Source of the DNA: Proluteimonas flavola
GTDB taxonomy: Bacteria > Pseudomonadota > Gammaproteobacteria > Xanthomonadales > Xanthomonadaceae
Assembly: GCF_021191705.1 (NCBI RefSeq)
Contig: NZ_JAIWPU010000005.1
Location: 1 to 64,000 of the forward strand
Direction of reading: 5' to 3'
DNA length: 64,000 nt
Positions within the stretch are counted from its first letter, which is position 1. Every line of letters begins with the position of its first letter. The translations under genes were made by a program, and so were the position numbers. This document shows positions 44,064 through 51,189 of the stretch, in pieces. The notes under the pieces were generated by a model. It saw only the letters and a program-made list of their open reading frames with translations. It made no database searches and was not told the origin of the DNA.

Positions 44064-45233
44064 TCAGCTCAGCTGGCCGGAGAAGGCCGCTTGGAGGAAA
44101 GATTGGCGTAGGGCGGCGATGTCGGCGAGCTTGGTCTCGTAGGAACTCCCTAGCTCGCGGCATCGGGCCTCCAGCTGCTCAAGGTGCTCTGTGATCTGGT
44201 CTTGTTCGGCCGTTGGCAAGTCAGGCAAGACCGTCCCCCGCAGCAGTTTGAAATGCCGCGCGTATCCGGTTTGCTGGATGGGTTGGCTGCGCAATCCGTA
44301 GTACAGATACTTCGCTGAGATCCCTTTTGCAGGCTGGAGCACCTTGGTGCCATCGGCGCCCACCACGAAGTCGAAATCCACGTACTTCAGGCAACAGGTG
44401 TGATCGCCAAACACCACAGCTGGCCCATCGACGTCTATGACGGCGGCTGGATCGTTCCAGTAGCCCGAAACTAGATCGGCCTCTTGGGAAACGACTGGAT
44501 ATCTGCCTTCGTCCAAGTAGTCCTGACGCTTCAGTTTCACCCGTGGCGTCAGCGGTGCGCAGACGAAATCGAAAGCAAGGAGCCCGGCGCGCTGCCCTGC
44601 CGCGCCAAACTGTCGCTGCAGCTCAGCATCGAACAGGGCGTTTGCATCCGCGATACTTGCCTCGGCATTGGCGTGGGCGCGGTCGAGGACGACGAAGGCC
44701 TGATCCAGCACTGCGACGATGCGCTTCTGCTCGTCCAGATTCGGAAGCGGAATCTCAATCCGACCTAGCGCGCTGCGACTGATTCTGCTACGGGTAGTTC
44801 CCGTACACAGCGCTGCGACCGCCGAAAGATAGGCAGCCGACTGCGTGAAATACACGAAGAACTCCTGAAGGATAAGCCGCTTGTCGAAACGAACGACTGA
44901 GCAGTCTACCGCTGTAACCATCCGCGTATCCGACTCGGGGACGATGCACGCTCGACCGACAGGATCAGGCAGGCGTGATACGAGGATGTCGCCCGCGAAG
45001 ACCTCAGTGCAGTTCAGCCGAGCGAACGTATCAGCGCTTACAAAGCGAGCCTTCTCGCCACGATCTTTGAATTCACCCTTTCCGACGTTGCCTGTCTGAA
45101 CCAAGCGGACACCAGAGGGCGACTGATCCTTGGATTCGATCCAGTCACCATCGGAGAACGTTTCGGCAAGCTCAGTCAAAGGGCGGGTTGGCCACGGTAT
45201 TCCAACCGACTGGCAAACTGCGGAACGACTCAC
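44064..45233 (-). CDS. hsdS: Type I restriction-modification specificity subunit (HsdS)
   Basis: A 389-residue specificity subunit with two target-recognition domains (about residues 15-155 and 215-345), each ending in a conserved helical spacer. The first spacer follows P-L-P-N-L-D-E-Q-K-R-I-V-A-V-L-D-Q-A and the second D-L-P-T-A-E-Q-D-Q-I-T-E-H-L-E-Q-L, the family hallmark. It selects the bipartite DNA site for methylation and cleavage; the site cannot be predicted by eye. The start overlaps hsdM by four bases. The stop is about 290 bp from the antitoxin gene. Confidence 0.9.
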   Translation of the reverse strand: MSRSAVCQSVGIPWPTRPLTELAETFSDGDWIESKDQSPSGVRLVQTGNVGKGEFKDRGEKARFVSADTFARLNCTEVFAGDILVSRLPDPVGRACIVPESDTRMVTAVDCSVVRFDKRLILQEFFVYFTQSAAYLSAVAALCTGTTRSRISRSALGRIEIPLPNLDEQKRIVAVLDQAFVVLDRAHANAEASIADANALFDAELQRQFGAAGQRAGLLAFDFVCAPLTPRVKLKRQDYLDEGRYPVVSQEADLVSGYWNDPAAVIDVDGPAVVFGDHTCCLKYVDFDFVVGADGTKVLQPAKGISAKYLYYGLRSQPIQQTGYARHFKLLRGTVLPDLPTAEQDQITEHLEQLEARCRELGSSYETKLADIAALRQSFLQAAFSGQLS

Positions 45234-46966
45234 AGCATCTCCCTCACCTTCGCCAGCAGCTTCGCCGTCTCCCCATCCCGCGCAAGCATGTTGTCGATGA
45301 TCTGCTGCGGCGTGCGTTGCGGCGCGGCCTCCGGCGCGTGCGGGTTCTTCAACGACAGGTCCCAGGTCGCGGCGTCCACATCGGCCACATCTACCGTCCA
45401 GCTCTTCTCGGTGCCCGCTTTGGTCTTCTGCAGCTCCACGAACTCGGCAAGATCCGCATCGTTCAACGGCGTGGTCTTACCCATCGAGCGACCCGGATCG
45501 AGCTGGTAGTACCAGATGCTGCGCGTCGGTGCGCCCTTGTCGAAGAACAACACAACAGTCTTGACGCCCGCACCCTGGAATGTGCCGCTCGGGCAGTCCA
45601 GCACGGTATGCAGGTTGCAATTGGCCAGCAGTTCGCGGCGCAGCTCGACACTGGCGTTGTCGGTATTGCTCAGGAAAGTGTTCTTGATGACCACCGCGCC
45701 GCGGCCGCCAGCCTTGAGCTTGCGGATGAAGTGCTGCAGGAACAGGTAGGCCGTTTCGGACGAGCGGATCGGGAAGTTCTGCTGCACTTCCTTGCGCTCG
45801 CCACCGCCGAACGGCGGGTTGGCCAGCACGATGTCGTGGCGATCCTTCTGCTGGATGTCCATGACGTTCTCGGCCAGCGTGTTGGCGTGGCGGATGTTGG
45901 GCGCGTCGAGGCCGTGCAGGATCATGTTCATCACGCCCAGCACATAGGCCAGAGACTTCTTCTCCTGCCCGTAGAAGGTCTTGCGCTGCAGCGTGTCCCA
46001 GTCTTTTGCGGACAGGTCGGGGCTGCGCAGATGTTCCCAGGCTTCGCACAGGAAGCCCGCGCTGCCGCAGGCGCCGTCGTAGATGGTCTCGCCGATCTGC
46101 GGCTGCACCACTTCGATCATGGCGCGGATCAGTGGGCGTGGCGTGTAGTACTCGCCGCCGTTGCGGCCGGCGTTGCCCATGCGCTTGATGCGGGTTTCGT
46201 ACAGGTCGGACAGCTCGTGCTTGGCCTCGGAACTGCCAAAGCTCAGCGTGTCGACGATCTGCAGCACGTCACGCAGCGTGTAGCCGGAACGGAAGCGGTT
46301 GGAGACTTCCGAGAAGATCTCGCCGATCTTGTATTGCAGGCTGTCGGCCTGGACAGTGCTGTCCTTGAACGACTTGAGGTGCGGCACGAGCTTGCCGTTG
46401 ACGAACTCGATCAGGTCGCTGCCGGTGCGTGCATTGAGGTCGGGCTTGCCGTCGTTGGTTTTCGGCGCGGCCCAGTCCTGCCAGCGGTAAGGCCTGGTCA
46501 GGATGGGATCGTATGACTTCCCCTTGAGCGCGGCTTCATCGGCCCACTCGTGCTCCATGTCGTCCAGGTACTTCAGGAACAGCAGCCACGAGGTCTGCTC
46601 GGCATAGTCCAGTTCCGAGGCCAGGCCTTCGTCATTGCGCATGGCCTTGTCGATGGCGTTGAAGGCCTGGGCGTAGGCGTTGTGGTCGCCTTTCGCCGGC
46701 ACAGTCTTCACCTTCGCCGCCTTGGCGCGCGAAACGATGGCAGTCGTCTTGTTTTGCTTGACCGGCGGCCTGGCGTTAGCGATTGACACCGAGCCGCCAC
46801 GGCCACGCCCCGGCACAATCCGGCTTTCTTCGATCAGATGCGCCTTGACCCGCTGATAGGTGCTGTCGGCCCAGCCCAGTGCGTTGCCCAGTTTGCCGTT
46901 GCCTGCAGATCCGCCCAATGCTTCAAGGGTCTGCATGAATCTTTCGGCTTGTGTGTGCAGCGACAT
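45230..46966 (-). CDS. hsdM: Type I restriction-modification methyltransferase subunit (HsdM)
   Basis: A 578-residue N6-adenine methyltransferase. The first 75 residues look like an added winged-helix/linker segment (G-N-G-K-L-G-N-A-L-G-W-A-D-S-T-Y-Q-R-V-K). Then come the HsdM N-terminal helical domain, GGEYYTPRPLIRAMIEV, the SAM-binding YDGACGSAGFL and the catalytic motif IV NPPFGGG. With HsdS it protects host DNA, and with HsdR it forms the restriction complex. The gene opens the leftward operon; the region upstream has hairpin-rich repeats. The N-terminal extension is atypical but seen in some members. Confidence 0.93.
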   Translation of the reverse strand: MSLHTQAERFMQTLEALGGSAGNGKLGNALGWADSTYQRVKAHLIEESRIVPGRGRGGSVSIANARPPVKQNKTTAIVSRAKAAKVKTVPAKGDHNAYAQAFNAIDKAMRNDEGLASELDYAEQTSWLLFLKYLDDMEHEWADEAALKGKSYDPILTRPYRWQDWAAPKTNDGKPDLNARTGSDLIEFVNGKLVPHLKSFKDSTVQADSLQYKIGEIFSEVSNRFRSGYTLRDVLQIVDTLSFGSSEAKHELSDLYETRIKRMGNAGRNGGEYYTPRPLIRAMIEVVQPQIGETIYDGACGSAGFLCEAWEHLRSPDLSAKDWDTLQRKTFYGQEKKSLAYVLGVMNMILHGLDAPNIRHANTLAENVMDIQQKDRHDIVLANPPFGGGERKEVQQNFPIRSSETAYLFLQHFIRKLKAGGRGAVVIKNTFLSNTDNASVELRRELLANCNLHTVLDCPSGTFQGAGVKTVVLFFDKGAPTRSIWYYQLDPGRSMGKTTPLNDADLAEFVELQKTKAGTEKSWTVDVADVDAATWDLSLKNPHAPEAAPQRTPQQIIDNMLARDGETAKLLAKVREML

Positions 46967-47039
46967 CGGGTTGCGGCTCCGGCGGTGAATCGGGTGGGCA
47001 TTGTCGCAGTGAATCGGGCGCCGGGCATCTCGGGAAAGC

Positions 47040-47116
47040 TCCGGCTCTCACCCGACGCGCTTTGCGCGCCGACCCCGGATCAGGTCCGGGGCAGGTTCTC
47101 TCCCGGAGGGAGAGGT
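47040..47116. repeat. Cluster of three small hairpins between hsdM and ahcY
   Basis: Successive palindromes: GCGC-rich around CGCGCTTTGCGCG (about 47057-47069), CCCCGGA (47073-47079) with TCCGGGG (47085-47091), and CTCTCCC (47098-47104) with GGGAGAG (47108-47114). This block resembles dispersed intergenic repeats of xanthomonads. No gene is present in 46967-47221. Confidence 0.5.
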
Positions 47117-47169
47117 GTTCGGTCTGCGCAGCGGTATCAACCAAGCGCTTCGGCCAGGCGCGGAACGAG

Positions 47170-47193
47170 AACGGGCGCCTTGCGGCGCCCGTT
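47170..47193 (-). terminator. Terminator-like hairpin downstream of ahcY
   Basis: Perfect 10-bp stem AACGGGCGCC (47170-47179) and GGCGCCCGTT (47184-47193), 29 bp after the ahcY stop. On the minus strand only a mixed T/C stretch follows, so it may need Rho or act as an mRNA end stabiliser. Confidence 0.55.
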
Positions 47194-47221
47194 CCGTGTC
47201 CCGCAGTGATCGGCACGCCGA

Positions 47222-48670
47222 TCAGTAGCGGTAATGCTCCGGCTTGTACGGACCTTCGACCGGCACGCCGATGTAGTCGGCCTGTTCCTTCGACAGCGTG
47301 GTCAGCTTCACGCCGATCTTCTCGAGGTGCAGGCGCGCGACTTCTTCGTCGAGCTGCTTCGGCAGCAGGTACACCTTGTTCTCGTAGCGGTCCTTGTTCG
47401 CCCACAGGTCGATCTGGGCGAGGGTCTGGTTGGCGAACGAGTTCGACATCACGAAGCTCGGGTGGCCGGTGGCGCAGCCGAGGTTCACCAGGCGGCCGTC
47501 GGCCAGCAGGAAGATCGCGTTGCCGTTGCCGAACACGTACTTGTCGACCTGCGGCTTGATGTTGATCTTCTCGACGCCCGCCAGCGCGTTGAGCGCGTCG
47601 ACCTGGATCTCGTTGTCGAAGTGGCCGATGTTGCAGACGATCGCCTGGTCCTTCATGCCCTGCATGTGCTCGACCGTGATGATGTCCTTGTTGCCGGTCG
47701 TGGTGACGTAGATGTCGCCGCGGCCCAGCGTGGACTCGATCGTGTTGACCTCGAAGCCTTCCATCGCGGCCTGCAGGGCGCAGATCGGATCGATCTCGGT
47801 GACGATCACGCGCGCGCCGTAGGCACGCAGCGAGGCCGCGCAGCCCTTGCCCACGTCGCCGTAGCCGCAGACCACGGCCACCTTGCCGGCCAGCATCACG
47901 TCCATCGCGCGCTTGAGGCCGTCGGCCAGCGACTCGCGGCAGCCGTAGAGGTTGTCGAACTTCGACTTGGTGACCGAGTCGTTGACGTTGATCGCGGGCA
48001 CCAGCAGCGTGCCGGCCTGGGCCAGCTGGTACAGGCGGTGCACACCGGTGGTGGTCTCTTCGGAGACGCCCTTCCACTGCGCGACGGTGCGGGTCCAGAA
48101 GTCCGGACGCTCGCTGCGCACGCGCTTCAGCAGGGCCTTGATGACCTGCTCTTCGTGGCTGCCGCCGGTGCTGTCGACCCAGCTCGTGTCGCCCTTTTCG
48201 AGCTCGTAGCCCTTGTGGATCAGCAGGGTCACGTCGCCGCCGTCGTCGACGACCAGCTCGGGGCCGATCAGGCCGCCCTTGCCGTCGGGGAAGCTCAGTG
48301 CCTCGAGCGTGCAGTCCCAGTATTCCTCCAGCGTCTCGCCCTTCCACGCGAACACCGGCGTGCCGGTCTTGGCGATCGCGGCGGCGGCGTGGTCCTGGGT
48401 CGAGAAGATGTTGCACGACGCCCAGCGCACGTCGGCGCCGATGTCCTTGAGGGTTTCGATCAGCACCGCGGTCTGGATCGTCATGTGCAGCGAACCGGTC
48501 ACGCGCACGCCCTTGAGCGGCAGGGTGGCGGCGTGCTTCTTGCGGATCGACATCAGGCCGGGCATCTCGTGCTCGGCGATGTCGAGTTCCTTGCGGCCCC
48601 AGTCGGCGAGCGAAATGTCGGCGACCTTGTAATCGCCTTCGGTCGAGAAGGTCTTCAGTTGTGCGTTCAT
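47222..48670 (-). CDS. ahcY: Adenosylhomocysteinase
   Basis: A 482-residue enzyme that splits S-adenosylhomocysteine into adenosine and homocysteine, keeping methyltransferases active. Clear family blocks: [16 protein letters not shown]-type segment near residue 55, [14 protein letters not shown], the NAD-binding [48 protein letters not shown], and the C-terminal [24 protein letters not shown] with the conserved Lys-Tyr end. Expression is probably controlled by the SAH riboswitch directly upstream. Confidence 0.97.
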   Translation of the reverse strand: MNAQLKTFSTEGDYKVADISLADWGRKELDIAEHEMPGLMSIRKKHAATLPLKGVRVTGSLHMTIQTAVLIETLKDIGADVRWASCNIFSTQDHAAAAIAKTGTPVFAWKGETLEEYWDCTLEALSFPDGKGGLIGPELVVDDGGDVTLLIHKGYELEKGDTSWVDSTGGSHEEQVIKALLKRVRSERPDFWTRTVAQWKGVSEETTTGVHRLYQLAQAGTLLVPAINVNDSVTKSKFDNLYGCRESLADGLKRAMDVMLAGKVAVVCGYGDVGKGCAASLRAYGARVIVTEIDPICALQAAMEGFEVNTIESTLGRGDIYVTTTGNKDIITVEHMQGMKDQAIVCNIGHFDNEIQVDALNALAGVEKINIKPQVDKYVFGNGNAIFLLADGRLVNLGCATGHPSFVMSNSFANQTLAQIDLWANKDRYENKVYLLPKQLDEEVARLHLEKIGVKLTTLSKEQADYIGVPVEGPYKPEHYRY

Positions 48671-48709
48671 GCAGGCTCCGTAGTGGAATGCGCCGCGCGC
48701 ATTCGCGAT

Positions 48710-48787
48710 TACGGGCGCCGTTCACAGGACACCGCGCCGAGCCTGGCCGTGCGTGTCCACGGTCGCAGCGCCCCTCGGCGAGGCGAC
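48710..48787 (-). promoter_or_regulatory. S-adenosylhomocysteine (SAH) riboswitch upstream of ahcY
   Basis: On the minus strand the leader reads CGCCGAGGGGCGCTGCGACC, then a short arm, GCCAGGCTCGGCG and later AACGGCGCCC, which matches the SAH riboswitch consensus. P1 pairs 48774-48780 with 48735-48741 (CGCCGAG/CTCGGCG) and the pseudoknot pairs GGGCGC (48773-48768) with GCGCCC (48718-48713). SAH binding turns expression on. It ends about 40 bases before the ahcY ATG. A candidate -10 TAGAAT lies just upstream near 48791. Confidence 0.9.
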
Positions 48788-48989
48788 CCGCATTCTATCG
48801 CAGCTGCGTGATCGCCGACCCACCGGGCGACCCGACAACCACGCGGGCCGCGCCGTCCGGCATGAACGGCAATTCAGGCTGCGGCGCCGGCCTCGGGTTT
48901 TCCCCAGTACGTCGCCAGCGCCCGCATGCAGGACCATGGCGGGGCCGCGCGGTGCGTGCGGTGTCCATGAACAGGAAAAGGCGAAGCGC

Positions 48990-50717
48990 GTGAACATGCA
49001 GGTACACGATGGCGGCGGCTCGATCGCACAGACACTGCCCACTCCGACGCTCGATCCCACACGGCACAACGTGGTCGCCGGCGAGACCGTCGCAACGCTC
49101 GCCGAGCGCTACATGGTCAGCCCCGAGGCGATCCACGCGGCCAATCCGCAGCTGGTGTCGCCCACCTCGCAGGGCGGCAATGCGATCCAGCCCGGCGATG
49201 TGATCGAGATTCCCGCCTCGCCGATGAGCGCGAGCGGCGACATCGACGGCGGCGGCGCGAACCATTCCACCACCGACATCAAGGTGTCCGCCAAGGCCGG
49301 CGACGGCAGCATCACCTGGCAGCCCGACAGCACGGCGGTGAAGCTGACCGCGGAGCAGGAAGTCGAACTGGGCAACAACCGCGCCGAGGGCGCGCCGGCG
49401 GGCAGCCGTGGCGCGTCGATCAGCGTGGCCGGCGAGTCGTCGGTCGAAGTGCAGGAGAGCCGCGGCGATGGCACCACATCGTTCTCGGTCACCACCGGCT
49501 CGCAGTTCAGCGTGTCGGGCGAGGCGAACGCCGGTGGTCGCGGCGGTGCGGAAGTCGAGGCCAGCACCGCGACCGGTTTCGAGTCCACCTACACGGTCAC
49601 GCTGCCGGGCGAAGACCGCAGCGTCGAATCGGCGGCCGCGGTGAATCCATTCGACCCGACGACGATCCCGGTCGGCGGCAGCGTCACCCTCGACAGCAGC
49701 GCGTTCACCGAAACCGCGCTCGCCGGCTCGTTCCGCATGATGGGCAGCGAGACCAACATCAAGGAATCCGACGGCAAGAGTTACACCGTCGAGCGCGTGG
49801 ACGCCGACACGGTGCGCGTGACCACCGGCCCGACGGAGACGATCAATGCGTTCAACGGCGTCGGCCTGCGCGCAGGCGATCTGTCGGTCATGGCCGGCCG
49901 GGAGGACCAGTTGCATGGCGCGACGCTGCGGACCGCCGAGTTCGACATCTCCAGCGTCGAAGGCCAGGCCGCGTACGCGCACTTCAATGCGACCGGTCAG
50001 GTCGCGCACGAAACCCCGGGCGTGGACAACGTCGCGACGATCTCGCGCATCGATTATTCGTCGCAGACCCAACTGCGCGCCGGCTACGACCAGGTGAGCA
50101 TCGCGCTGGGCGGGCAGGCCAATCTCGGCAGCTCCGTGCAGGTGGAATACGCCGACGGTTCCAGGTCGGTGACCACCGATCTGAGCTATGGCGGCAACGT
50201 GCCGCTGACCATCGCGCAACGCTTCGATGCGGCCGGCAACGAGTTGCCCGGCGAGCGCAGCTACCAGTTCGAGATCAGCACCGATCGACCGTCCTACAAC
50301 TGGTTCGAACGCAACATCCTCGGCAAGAACGAAGCCAGCGAGGAACAGGCCAATGCCGATCTGCTGAACTGGGCGCTGACCGGTGGTTTCGACGGTGGCG
50401 GCCCGGTCAATGCCGGCGACACCGTGACGCTGACCTTCAGCGAATCGCAACTCGAAGCGCTGATCGGGCAGACCCGCGCGACGGTCGAAGGCGGGCAGGG
50501 CATCGGCGGCGCGCACAGCGATCTGCGCGTGCTCGTCGAGGACTACAGCGGCAACCCGGTCAACGACACGATGGACTTCGCCGTGTCGCTGGCCCGCAAC
50601 CTGGGCGGCGATCCCTACGGCTTCGCCGCGCGCCTGCAGACCATCTCCGCAGGCGCCGACGGCAACGTCGCCAACGACAGCTATGCACGTATCGATGCGG
50701 ATGTGCAGTCGCACTAG
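48990..50717 (+). CDS. LysM-domain protein of unknown function, no signal peptide
   Basis: A 575-residue protein with a LysM module at about residues 25-75 (HNVVAGETVATLAERYMVSP, with N-P-Q-L and I-Q-P-G-D-V-I-E-I-P). A Gly/Ser/Thr-rich central part (about 95-190) has repeated V-S-G-E and E-V-x-x-S patterns, and the long beta-rich C-terminal region matches nothing recognised. LysM normally binds peptidoglycan or chitin, yet there is no signal peptide or anchor, so export by a non-Sec route or a cytoplasmic role must be assumed. The GTG at 48990 is preferred because AAAAGG lies about 8 bases upstream; an ATG at 48996 is possible. The TAG stop lies at the edge of a MITE-like repeat. It is divergent from ahcY. 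Confidence 0.75.
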   Translation: MNMQVHDGGGSIAQTLPTPTLDPTRHNVVAGETVATLAERYMVSPEAIHAANPQLVSPTSQGGNAIQPGDVIEIPASPMSASGDIDGGGANHSTTDIKVSAKAGDGSITWQPDSTAVKLTAEQEVELGNNRAEGAPAGSRGASISVAGESSVEVQESRGDGTTSFSVTTGSQFSVSGEANAGGRGGAEVEASTATGFESTYTVTLPGEDRSVESAAAVNPFDPTTIPVGGSVTLDSSAFTETALAGSFRMMGSETNIKESDGKSYTVERVDADTVRVTTGPTETINAFNGVGLRAGDLSVMAGREDQLHGATLRTAEFDISSVEGQAAYAHFNATGQVAHETPGVDNVATISRIDYSSQTQLRAGYDQVSIALGGQANLGSSVQVEYADGSRSVTTDLSYGGNVPLTIAQRFDAAGNELPGERSYQFEISTDRPSYNWFERNILGKNEASEEQANADLLNWALTGGFDGGGPVNAGDTVTLTFSESQLEALIGQTRATVEGGQGIGGAHSDLRVLVEDYSGNPVNDTMDFAVSLARNLGGDPYGFAARLQTISAGADGNVANDSYARIDADVQSH

Positions 50718-50982
50718 GGCGTGTCACCCATCCCCGAGCAGGCCGCGCCGTGCCTACGCGCGATCGGGACAAGGAAGAGGGAGGAAGTGGACGTCCGTCC
50801 ACGACCGAGTGATGACGCAGACCCGGGCGCGCGTAGACACGGCCCTCCGGGTTGGGCCTGGAAAGCCGCCAGCCGGCGCCGCGCGGCTTGACCTGACGGC
50901 CAGTCAGGCACTGCGCCACGCAACACCGGCTGACGGCTTTCCAGATCCAACGCGACCTGCTCGGGGAAGGGTGACACGCCCT
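50716..50982. mobile_element. MITE-like element with 27-bp terminal inverted repeats
   Basis: The left end 50716-50742 (AGGGCGTGTCACCC ... CCGAGCAGG) is the reverse complement of the right end 50956-50982 with one mismatch. Inside is a second inverted repeat, CTGGAAAGCCGCCAGCCGG (about 50868-50886) against CCGGCTGACGGCTTTCCAG (about 50926-50944), and on the minus strand a segment related to the dispersed repeats at 18381 and 22672. No gene within. The LysM gene stop TAG (50715-50717) overlaps its first bases. Target duplication not clear. Confidence 0.7.
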
Positions 50983-51023
50983 CATCCGCTGCACGGTTTG
51001 GCATCGACTGGATGTCAGGTTTG

Positions 51024-51050
51024 GGGGCCGCCTTCGGGCGGCCCCGTTTT
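51024..51050 (+). terminator. Intrinsic terminator with a TTCG tetraloop
   Basis: Stem GGGGCCGCC (51024-51032), loop TTCG, GGCGGCCCC (51037-51045), then GTTTT. It is 307 bp past the LysM gene stop but only 41 bp past the MITE-like element, suggesting that the insertion separated the gene from its terminator. Confidence 0.85.
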
Positions 51051-51189
51051 CTGAGCGTCGCGGACACGCACATCGCTTGACGGAACCTGCGCTGCGGCGC
51101 AAGTCCCGTCGGTCCTGCACCGCATGCGGCGGCTGCACCCGCCCCGGCGGTTATGCTCGACGGCCCGTGTGCTTCCGGATCGCCTGCCG

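Noticed and set aside
47098-47114. CTCTCCC-GGA-GGGAGAG hairpin as a terminator
   Set aside because: No T-run follows on either strand and it lies in a cluster of similar hairpins, so it was reported as repeat DNA.
47234-48811. Long plus-strand frame antisense to ahcY
   Set aside because: ahcY is unmistakable on the minus strand with its riboswitch; the antisense frame has no domain or credible start.
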